Below are positions 30,541 to 38,310 of a DNA stretch of 38,310 bases, one piece after another. The translations under genes were made by a program, and so were the position numbers. The number at the start of each line of letters is the position of its first letter. Positions within the stretch are counted from its first letter, which is position 1. Source of the stretch: Chromera velia (Eukaryota; Sar; Chromeraceae). The stretch lies in the NCBI GenBank assembly GCA_018398765.1, contig JAHBMJ010000975.1, positions 1 through 38,310 of the forward strand, read 5' to 3'. A model generated the notes under the pieces. That model was given only the letters and a program-made list of their open reading frames with translations. It searched no databases and was not told where the DNA came from.

Positions 30541-30937
30541 CCGACACTCCAAGCTGCTCTTGAAAATATTTTTCAAGATTGAATTTTTGAGCGGCACTTA
30601 ATTTCAACTTAGGATTTTTGAGCGGCGGCACCATTTCGTGCCGCCAAAATTTATTTCACGTGCAACGTGATGCACTGCCTTTACGAAGCACCGCGACGCC
30701 CCGGAAATCATGGCCCCAGCATGCTTCCAAAGTTTCTGCACGGCGTTTTTTTGGGGGCCCATTCATGGAGCCCCGGCAATGACGTGCAGGCTCAGAGAGC
30801 AACTGCGCAATATCTCAGAGGGCAGTGCAGTCGCGGCCGCGAGTCATGCAAGGGGTGTATCACGTGTTATTCAGGTATGTCACGTGTACAAAATTCAGAA
30901 AAAAAGGACGAGCCTTCTACCCCCCTTCTCTTTTATT

Positions 30938-31245
30938 CCCTCTTCATGTTGACCTCCTCCAAACATGAAGGAGCAAATTTTTTGCTTCTCGCAACATATG
31001 TCAGAGAACAAAAAATCGCCTTGCTCAGAAAAGAAGAGTGCTGACAGAAGCAGGCATAGATGGCCTGACGAGAGAGAAAGCGAAAGAGGAGCTGTGTACA
31101 AGAAGTTTTGGGGTCACTGAAGGAGGGTTGCCGTTAGAAGAGGTGAAACACGTAGTCGTGTTTGACTTTTATGCAGAGAGGAACACTGAGTGGGCCCCCA
31201 TGCCAGACGAAGTGCTCCCGACAAAATTTGTGTACGTATCCAGAA
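30938..31245 (+). pseudogene. Possible frameshifted coding remnant
   Basis: Two adjacent plus-strand frames look protein-like and join across 31038-31044. The first reads LLLATYVREQKIALLRKEE and then meets TGA; the second, shifted by one base, continues LTEAGIDGLTREKAKEEL, then LPLEEVKHVVVFDFYAERN. A one-base indel in a coding sequence would explain this, as would an unseen intron. No family is recognised. The segment sits between two copies of a TTTTTGAGCGGCAC direct repeat (about 30585 and 31492), so it may be part of an inserted element. Confidence 0.3.
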
Positions 31246-31347
31246 AGTTATTTATTCCTGCTTCGGCTTTCCTCCCTGTTAGCAACTCATCTTCCTGTGT
31301 ATATAACATTTTTTTTCAAGATATAAGCCTTTCATGCAGCGTGGCTT

Positions 31348-31490
31348 TTCACGACATAGGCTGTGCTTGCGGCACAGCTTTTCAAGATATAGGCCGCGCC
31401 TGCGGTACGGCTTTTCAAGATATAGGCCACACTTGCGGCACCGCTTTTAAGACATAGGCTGCACCTGCGGCGCAGCCTTTCAAGGATAGA
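31348..31490. repeat. 33-bp tandem repeat, about four and a half copies
   Basis: Units GCTTTTCAAGATATAGGCC followed by RCRCYTGCGGYACN repeat every 32-33 bp. In the plus frame of 31038-31457 this gives an 11-residue repeat AFQDIGRACGT. It could be a coding tail of the adjacent remnant, but one unit lacks a base and breaks the period. Confidence 0.75.
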
Positions 31491-31529
31491 TTTTTGAGCG
31501 GCACAAAATTTCAAGTAGCCTTGAGTGTT

Positions 31530-31630
31530 AAGGGGGTATCACTATGCCTGTCAAATTTCCGCAGAACCCCCTCGATCGTGTCCATTAAATTTTTGCAGAC
31601 CCTTCTTTAACATGTCCATCAAATTTCTAC
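31530..31630. repeat. Minisatellite units at the left flank of a TIR element
   Basis: C-rich minisatellite units (GTCCATCAAATTTCTAC and TGTCAAATTTCCGCAGAACC) end exactly where the TIR element at 31631 starts. Confidence 0.6.
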
Positions 31631-32547
31631 ATAGTGACCATGTTTGATTTAATTATATTTGATTTTATTTTATTTGATTTGATTTGATTTGATTTGAGCT
31701 TCAACCTCAAATATTTGATATTTGAAGTAGGATTTGAGGTTGACCTCTTAGTATTCCTCACTGAGTCACTAACTCACTGTCATTCTGATCATCAGTCTCA
31801 TGACAAAAGTTATCAAAACATTTCTGATGTGTGTTTCAAAAATTCTAAAAAATATATATAAAATTATAACTTATCAGTTCCATAAAAAAAATGTGCCAGT
31901 GTGGCAGTGTATATATACTAGTAGTCTAGTCACTGAGACTCACTCTAGTAATAGTAGAGATTAAGAACGTAGAATGGATAGATTTAAAATTGCATATGAC
32001 TTTTTGTTGATATGATAAAGTTAGAGCACGTACCAAAATTGAGGCTAGAATTGATGTGACAATCACTCAGTTTTATAACACTAAGTCTTCCTTTTCATCT
32101 TCTTTATGATCAGTGACACTTTCCTCAATATGAATAGAATTGATTGGACCAGATCGGTGGTGGGAGCTGCTGAGACTCAGCCTGAAAGCTTTTTCTCTGG
32201 CTTTTTGGCTTTCGAAGAGTAGGTGCAGCTAAGGTGCTCCTTGGTTCCTATTCGGTTGCAGAGAGACGACAACGGGGTGAGACGGGGAACCGTACACTTA
32301 GTGTTGGAACTTTGCTATTGCTGTTAGTGCTAGTGTTAGTGTTGGAACTGCCGTGACGGATCAGTACTTGCAAAAGTTTTTTCAGGACCTTCATATTTGA
32401 GGTTGAAAGTCATATTGATCAAATATTTGATCGTATTTGATAGGTCTTTAAACATTAGGTCCTCGCTAACTAGATATTTGATTTGAGCTTAAGCCCTACC
32501 TCAAATCAAATTAAATCAAATCAAATCAAATCAAACATGGTCACTAT
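31631..32547. mobile_element. TIR element of about 0.9 kb inserted in minisatellite DNA
   Basis: Ends are ATAGTGACCATGTTTGATTT and its reverse complement, extended inward by inverted (TTTGA)n tracts and by a shared AGCTTNA/CCTCAAAT block, giving TIRs of about 100 bp. TTCTAC before the left end and TTCTGC after the right end form a 5-of-6 match that may be a target-site duplication. Uninserted minisatellite units elsewhere read AAATTTCTGCAG, as expected of the empty site. The interior has no transposase-size ORF, so the element would be non-autonomous. Confidence 0.65.
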
Positions 32548-33994
32548 TTCTGCAGTGCGTTCATCCTCCTTGACAACTGAATCATAAAGAAAAACAGTGA
32601 AAAAATTGATAGATCAGAGGTATGTACTAGGAAGTAGAAATGACTTGAGGCAACGCTGCTAGGAATTCACAATACAAAGGTGCCGTTGGTATAAACATAT
32701 TTTGGAATATGCTTTATACACTACTACCTAGGCCACTGCTGATAATATACTTATTTTGCTTAGGCGTTTGGTTTTTATTTTTTTATTACTAAGGCAGTTA
32801 CTTCAGTTGATCATTGGATATATAAATATTTATACGTGTATAGCCCTACTCTAGAGGTACATTTGTAGTTTAAAAAAGGAGTCGTAACATCTGTTAATTG
32901 TTCTTTTCATACCACCCTCTGCTATGAATGCAAAGGCCACTTTAATAGTATTATAATCATAACGGTATTCTCTACTTCTTACTATATAAAAAATCAAACT
33001 AATAGCCTTTTGGTATTTAACTAGGCCCCTAGCTAGCATAAGGGTATTTCAAATAAATGAATGTCTTTGCCTTTTATATACTACAGTCAACTATTGTTAT
33101 ATAAAGAGATAGCATGAATACACTCCTTAAAAAACAATGTAGATGAACTTTGATAGCAGCTTGAAGATAGAACTTCAATTGAGAAGCGGGTCAAAGAGAT
33201 AAGCGTACATTTTTTGAACCAATGATGATGACGCAGCGTTTAGGTATCTAGTAGCCTTTAAATGCCTCCACAATATCATGTATACATCAATGTAAATCAC
33301 CGTCTCCTACTCATTCGAGTCCGATGGCTGAGCATCTTTCTCGTCATCAGCTGCTGTCATCATCGTCATCCTCACTATAGCACCGCTATTGTTCTCATCA
33401 TCACTGGCAGTGGTCATCATTGGCACTGCAAGGAGAGATAGATACAGCCATGCCAGTCAACTCCCACTGCACATGGTGGACATCCTGAAAATGGAGGAGA
33501 AAGCGTCGTCATGTTGGTCATCTGTAGTTCTTGAGTGAGAGAACAAAATCAAGACTGCATGTGTGTGTATGATCAACAACAGACTAAGTGGGTCGGAGTC
33601 CGGATCATCGGATTTTTTTTTTGTGTACCTTAACAACCACCATCATCACCACTACGACCACGTTATCTTTCTTTTGCCACATCTGGTTACTCAAACTTAG
33701 AGCAACGAGTAGCAGCAGCAACAGCAGGTATAACAGTCAGCAGCCAGCATTCCTTCTAGCTGTGATAGAAACCATTTAAAGAAGGAAAGGCAACTGACCG
33801 ATTTTTTGGAGCAATGCCCAGATAGAGGAATCCATTGGATTTCTGTCGATCACAGGGGGGGCAGGGGGGCGCCCGTAAGTTGAACAGTAAGCGCCCCCAG
33901 GCGCTGCCTCCTTTTCTCAGCTACACAGCTGCACATGCAGAGAGGAGGACCAAAGGTGTACAGATGTATAAACAAAATTATATATAAAAGACAT
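32548..33994. other. AT-rich interval, no firm gene
   Basis: GC-poor between 32640 and 33300. A 62-codon minus-strand frame (32851-33039) is AT-driven. A (CAT)n-like stretch near 33350-33420 overlaps the doubtful exon listed next. Confidence 0.4.
33307..33425 (-). CDS. Doubtful terminal exon encoding an acidic C-terminus
   Basis: On the minus strand an acceptor TCTCTCCTTGCAG precedes a frame of 38 residues that includes TASDDENNSGAIVRM and ADDEKDAQPSDSNE before TAG. A second acceptor about 65 bp upstream opens a different short frame ending in TGA, so the reading is ambiguous. No upstream exon was fixed. Confidence 0.22.
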
Positions 33995-35620
33995 TTACCC
34001 ATAGATAAAGGATTCTACGGAGGGTCTGACGGAAATAGGAGAGGCTCTGTAGAGGGTCTGACTGTGCGGGGTCTGATAGCAACAGGGGAGGTGTGGCAGA
34101 GATAGGGGAAAGATTCTGCAGGAGGGCTGATGAAAACAGGAGAAAGCTTTGGTGGAGGGCCTCACGGAAATAGGGGAGGTTTGATGAAAACAGGGAAGGG
34201 ATTGTGTGGGAGCTCTGATGGAAACAGGGGAGGGATTCTGTGGGAGATTGGACGGAAACAGAGGAGGGATTCTGTGGGAGGTCTGACGGAAACAGGAGAA
34301 GGATTCTGTGGGAGGTCTGATGGAAACAGGGGAGGATTCTATGGGAGATTGGACGGAAACAGGGGAGGGATTCTGTGGGAGGTCTGACGAAAATAAGGAA
34401 GGGATTCTGTGGGAGGTCTGATGGAAACAGGGGAGGATTCTATAGGAGATTGGACGGAAACAGGGGAGGGATTCTGTGGGAGGTCTGACGGACACAGGGG
34501 AGGGATTCTGTCGGAGGTCTGACGAAAACAAGGAAGGGATTCTGTGGGAGGTCTGATGGAAACAGGGGAGGATTCTGTGGGAGATTGGACGGAAACCAGG
34601 GAGGGATTCTGTGGGAGGTCTGACGGAAACAGGGGAGGATTCTGTGGGAGATTGGACGGAAACAGGGGAGGGATTCTGTGAGAAGTCTGACGAAAACAGG
34701 AGAAGATTCTGTGGGAGATTGGACGGAAACAGGGGAGGGATTCTGTATGAGCTCTGACGGAAACAAGGGGAGCTCTGACGGAAACAGGGGAAGGATTCTA
34801 TGGGGGGTCTGACGGAAACAGGAGGGGTCTGACGGAAACAGGGGAGAGATTCTGTAGGGGGTCTGACGGAAACAGGGGAAGATTCTGTGGGAGATTGGAC
34901 GGAAACAGGGGAGGGATTCTGTGGGGGATCTGACGGAAACAGGGGAGGGATTCTGTAGGAGGTCTGACGGAAACAGGGGAAGATTCTGTGGGAGATTGGA
35001 CGGAAACAAGGGAGGGATTCTGTAGGAGCTCTGACGGAAACAGGGGAGGGATTCTGTGTGAGCTCTGACGGAAACAAGGGGAGCTCTGACAGAAACAGGG
35101 GAAGGATTCTGTGGGGGGTCTGACGGAAACAGGAGGGGTCTGACGGAAACAGGGGAGAGATTCTGTGGGGGGTCTGACGGAAACAGGAGGGGTCTGACGG
35201 AAACAGGGGGGGGATTCTGTGGGGGATCTGACGGAAACAGGGGAGGGATTCTGCGGGAGGTCTGACGGAAACAGGGGAGACATCTGAGAGGTGGACAGAA
35301 ACAGGGGAGGGATTCTATGGGGGGTCTGACGGAAACAGGGGAAAGATTCTGTGGGGGGTCTAATGGAAACAGGGGAGGTCTGACGAAAACAGGGGAGGTC
35401 TGACAGAAACAGGGGAGACATCTAAGATCTGAACGGAAACAGGGGGGATGACGGAAACAGGGGAGGTGGATGGCAACAGGGGGGGGAGGGGTTCCATCGG
35501 AGGTCTGACAGAAAACAGGGGAGACATCTAAGATCTGAACGGAAACAGGGGGGAGGGGATTCTGTTGGAGACCTAACGGAAAAGTGCACAAGATTCTGTA
35601 ACGGGTCTGAAGAGACTGTG
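33995..35620. repeat. Large 34-bp minisatellite array, G-rich orientation
   Basis: About 1.6 kb of units TCTGACGGAAACAGGGGAGG plus GATTCTGTGGGAGG (34 bp), mixed with variants GGAGATTGGACGG and 20-bp units lacking the GATTCTGTGG part. Because 34 is not a multiple of three, successive units cycle through the frames, and all three minus-strand frames are open (up to 432 codons). The Pro/Ser/Phe translation is a by-product. Confidence 0.92.
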
Positions 35621-35662
35621 AAGGAAATATCTGCGGAGACTCGGTACACAACAGACACACAG

Positions 35663-36105
35663 ATGAACACCATGCACTTCCCTTTACTTGCGTGGCAAGA
35701 GACGGATATCTACATGCGTGGTGGTGTACAGCTCTCACCTGCTCTCTTCATGAGCTCCAGGGTCGTGGACGAAACGGTGAGCATCCTCCTTGGTGGGTTG
35801 TTCCCTCCAAGGCATAACCACGGTAACACCACGTCTACTTCATATCTCAGTCTTCCCGAAGATGCTCAAACAGCAAAGAAGTGAAGTCATCAATCCAAAC
35901 ACCAAACGCACGTGAGCTCGAGAAGATTAAAGAAGTCTGCATCAGCGTTCACACGTCAACCCACGCAAACGAAAGGTCTCAGTTCCCGTTGGGCTCAAAT
36001 GGAGCAAAGCCTACCACGCGGCGTGACCGGATGTTTCACACAAACCCTGAAGGATGCTCTTATCGATGTACGCTTTCCTACGCTCGGCCCCCAAGCCGGC
36101 GATAG
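35663..36105 (+). CDS. Candidate two-exon small gene (gene D)
   Basis: Exons 35663-35776 and 35851-36105 (TGA), joined in phase 0 across a 74-nt GTGAGC..CTCAG intron, give about 122 residues: MNTMHFPLLAWQETDIYM near the start and SIQTPNARELEKIKEVC in exon 2. The frame is also open upstream to 35618, next to the minisatellite. No domain or signal is recognised. A minus-strand ORF overlaps the first exon but is mostly satellite translation. The second exon starts just before a stretch with other open frames, so the model is tentative. Confidence 0.3.
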
Positions 36106-36419
36106 CGGGAACAACACCTCTTCAGGGGGGAGGTGCCAGCGTAGCATCACGCGCGGTCAAACGGGTCAGCCTCCGCGTAGGCCTGGAACGAGAATTTCGC
36201 GTGTGCATGCCGTGTGCGGTACGCGCTGGGTGATGGCATATCAGTGTAGACGGGGCAATCGTTCAGTTTTTTTAAGCAGCCCGTAACGCATGCCGCCTGT
36301 CGCGCGCCCGCGGTAACAGGCTGGCACATGGCTGGCACCAGTGAACACAGAGGGCGCAATCGTTCAGTTTTTTTTAGGAGTGAACATCATCACAAGCACC
36401 TTGATTGAAGTTTGCTGAG
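36106..36419. other. Intergenic with a duplicated 22-bp motif
   Basis: GCAATCGTTCAGTTTTTTT occurs at about 36255 and again at 36357, each ending in a T-run. The spacing of about 102 bp suggests a small duplication or paired regulatory site upstream of gene E. Confidence 0.4.
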
Positions 36420-36994
36420 ATGTACGTACAAAGTTGCTTCTTCTTTCTGTTCGTCTTCCCTTGCTTGTTGGGTGTGAGCAGCAAGCAAGGCGCCACTCTT
36501 GACCAAAACCCTGGTTTGTTCCGTCTCCTTATCTTGGTTTCATCTGCAGCAACCGTCAAGGGACAGTTTCCTCTCATGCCTGCTGTGCTCGGTCTCGATT
36601 TGGCGGCTTCACGAAAAACTGAACTCTCGACAACGTTCGCAGGTGCCGGTCCTTTTGTTTCTCGTCTGCTGCTTTCATACTGCTCCGACGTCTCCCGCTG
36701 CTCGTCTCTGGAGGTCAAGACAGCGTGACGGTAGGCTGGATTCTTCCCTCACTTTTTGCGCGTTCTTCCATGTGAAAGGTCCTTGCTTTTCGTCCGCAGG
36801 CCCTGTGTAACCTTGCTCCTTACCTCTGCAGGTCTATATCAGGTTTTGTCGGCCAGGGCGAGACATCCCAAGAGAAGTTAGCAATCCCGCTGACCAGGTC
36901 CGCACCGGTTTTCTTCTTGAATTGCTGGCAAGTCTCTGCAGTGTGCCAGACCCTTTTAGTGAAAGCTTCGAAGAGCGATGAGTCGTCGTCCTAG
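36420..36994 (+). CDS. Small putative secreted protein, two exons (gene E)
   Basis: Exon 36420-36713 joins exon 36800-36994 (TAG) in phase 0 across an 86-nt intron (GTCAAG donor, GTCCGCAG acceptor), giving 162 residues. The N-terminus MYVQSCFFFLFVFPCLLG is a good signal peptide, with cleavage near VSS-KQG. The mature part has several Cys around the exon junction (SYCSDVSRCSS, ALCNLAPYLC) and later NCWQVSAVCQ, hinting at disulphides. The second exon also has a rival frame after an inner CTCTGCAG acceptor, which ends at 36981. No family is recognised. Extracellular location is inference from the leader. Confidence 0.45.
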
Positions 36995-36996
36995 TC

Positions 36997-37143
36997 CTAT
37001 GCCGATTCTTTCATTCGATTTTTGCGGTTCTCGTCCATCATCTGTACACGACGTCTGTTGTATGCCACGTCTTGGCTGGATGGACCGCTTTTGCTCAGCT
37101 TGTCGATCCCTTTGAAACACATGCTTCCTTTTCCTCGGGTCAT
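36997..37143 (-). CDS. 3' exon of a minus-strand gene converging on gene E (gene F)
   Basis: Frame of 48 residues ending in TAG, starting at an ATG directly after a CTGAACAG acceptor-like site: MTRGKGSMCFKGIDKLSKSG, later NRRRVQMMDENRKNRMKES. The composition is basic and looks coding. The stop codon lies two bases from that of gene E on the other strand. The ATG may be the true start or an internal Met of an exon whose upstream partners were not found. Confidence 0.35.
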   Translation of the reverse strand: MTRGKGSMCFKGIDKLSKSGPSSQDVAYNRRRVQMMDENRKNRMKESA

Positions 37144-37239
37144 CTGTTCAGGTCTCGAGGGGGACAGAGTCGAACGTGGAACCAAGACAGACCGCTGACG
37201 GTCGGTACCCAGGTCCGCTCACTCTCCTGTTGCATTCCC

Positions 37240-38220
37240 CGGTGGTTGATGCAGAGTGTGGGGGTCTATGATACTTGTTTGGACAGATTTGTTGGAATCG
37301 CGCGGGTAGAATCTGATGGAGGAGGTCTGCATGGCTCAAAACTCCGGACAGAGCTTGGGGGTCCATGAGGATTGTGCGGAGAGTTTGGGGAGTCTGGTGA
37401 ACAGGGAGTGATGCGGGCAGAGTCGGGGGTCTATGGAATTGTGGGGGCTGTGGGGAGTTGTGCAGGCATCGTACACACAGGGTGAGGGACTGTGAGAGTG
37501 TTGTGTGGGCAGGGTTGTGGTAGCGTTGTGCAAACTGGGGAGTGGCCGGTGTTGCGCACAGTCTGAGAGTAGACAGGTTTGTCAGAGATGTGCGGGTAGA
37601 GTGTGGGTTCCCGTGGGAGCCTGGCGGACAAAGCGGGGGGATGTTGACAGAGTCGGAGGGTCTGGGGAATCATACGGCGGCCTGTAAGAGCCTGACAAAC
37701 AGCGGGCGAGCGGAGGGATCTACCTGAGTGTTGGAGGCGGAGGGGTCTGTAGAAGTCGGCGGAGAAAGTCCCGTGGGCACTTGTGAGCGTTTGACAGGCT
37801 GAAGAAGGGAGCCTGTGAGAGTCTGGCCGGCAGAGCGAGTGGAGGACGGGTGGGAGCTTTACAAGAAGATTGGGGGGGTGTCTGTGAGCTTTGCATACAG
37901 GGGGGGGGTATATGTGAAAAACTGGTATACAGGTTTCCTGCCGGCAGGGTGGAGCTGTGAGTGGATGAGTGCAGGGGTCTGTGGGAATTTGGATAGACGG
38001 AGTCATGACAGCAGGTTGGGGGGGTCTGTGGAAGTCAGCATGAAAAGCCGAGGGATTTGTACGGCTTCTTTGGACACAGCGGGGAAGTCTGTGGGACGTA
38101 GGGTGCCGAAGTCTGGTGGGCAGAGTGTGAGAGATTTGCAGACAAGGTTTGGGGTCTGAGGGAGTCTGGTGCGGAGTCGGAGAGGTTTGGTGAAGAGGGC
38201 TACCGTGGGGTTTGCCGCTG
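37240..38220. repeat. Degenerate G-rich minisatellite of about 33 bp
   Basis: Units of the form GTCTGTGGGAGTCTGGCGG and GCAGAGTGTGGGG repeat with length variation to the end of the window. It resembles the reverse complement of the C-rich blocks at 26.9-30.5 kb (CAGACCCCCCACCCTGTCTG). ORFs of up to 289 codons on the minus strand are repeat translations. Confidence 0.75.
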
Positions 38221-38310
38221 CGCTTCTGTTTTCCCATGTTGAAGACCATGAGAGTCTGGTTGGCAGAGTCTGGGGGCCTGCTGCGCTTCTGTTTTCCCAT
38301 GTTGAAGACC
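38218..38310. repeat. Direct repeat with 63-bp spacing at the window edge
   Basis: A 30-bp sequence beginning CTGCGCTTCTGTTTTCCC occurs at 38218-38247 and 38281-38310. It contains no minisatellite core, so it may mark a larger repeat unit that continues past the window. On the minus strand it would encode MGKQKRS. Confidence 0.8.

Noticed and set aside
33995-35077. 360-codon minus-strand ORF
   Set aside because: Same array, different frame. It cannot be told apart from repeat by-product.
34440-35738. 432-codon minus-strand ORF rich in Pro, Ser and Phe
   Set aside because: It is the translation of the 34-bp minisatellite, whose other minus-strand frames are equally open. Only the first 60 or so residues lie outside the array and show no features.
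37431-38300. 289-codon minus-strand ORF (MGKQKRS...)
   Set aside because: Covers the degenerate G-rich minisatellite, and the period-like Pro/His/Thr/Cys composition follows the repeat.

Overview
This is eukaryotic nuclear DNA, most likely from a unicellular alga or alveolate. The evidence is a large gene of more than 25 exons whose introns follow GT..(TG)CAG rules, heavy microsatellite loading of those introns, and a CxHGR zinc-knuckle/HNH protein of a kind I associate with algae and their viruses. A chromerid such as Chromera velia is my best guess, at low confidence. No bacterial-type operons, tRNAs, rRNAs or CRISPR arrays were seen.

Layout. (1) 1-15126: one large plus-strand gene (gene A) whose 5' end lies outside the window. 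About 27 exons were joined by hand with reading phase consistent at every junction except the one crossing an N gap. It encodes more than 1,800 residues: a long ectodomain with about eight copies of an unrecognised beta-rich module, a Gly/Pro-rich stalk, one C-terminal membrane helix and a short acidic tail. Most introns hold (TG)n, (TC)n, (TTTC)n or (CAGT)n arrays. An assembly misjoin marked by two single Ns lies at 1821-2439 and a 7-N gap at 10408-10414. (2) 15127-17341: AT-richer intergenic DNA with a 0.9-kb element having long terminal inverted repeats. (3) 17342-19516: an uninterrupted 724-codon ORF (gene B) with eleven 18-residue zinc-knuckle repeats followed by an HNH nuclease-like domain. 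(4) 19517-21838: intergenic DNA with several short tandem duplications and a possible Ty3/gypsy reverse-transcriptase relic. (5) 21839-22598, perhaps extending to about 25.8 kb: minus-strand gene C, 3' half only, including a likely 11-nt microexon. (6) 23.6-38.3 kb: repeat-dominated DNA. A family of about 34-bp minisatellites is C-rich on the plus strand from about 26.9 to 31.6 kb and G-rich from 34.0 to 35.6 and 37.2 to 38.3 kb. A second TIR element is inserted in this family at 31631-32547. A small island of probable short genes lies at 35.6-37.2 kb: gene D (+), the secreted-type gene E (+) and gene F (-), which converges on E.

The genes show no common pathway. Gene A looks like a type I membrane or trafficking receptor. 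Gene B looks like a nucleic-acid-binding nuclease of selfish or domesticated origin. The strongest leads are the gene A module, the gene B architecture, the predominance of C at intron position +3, and a roughly 500-bp expansion of a splice-donor-like tetranucleotide that starts exactly at a splice donor.
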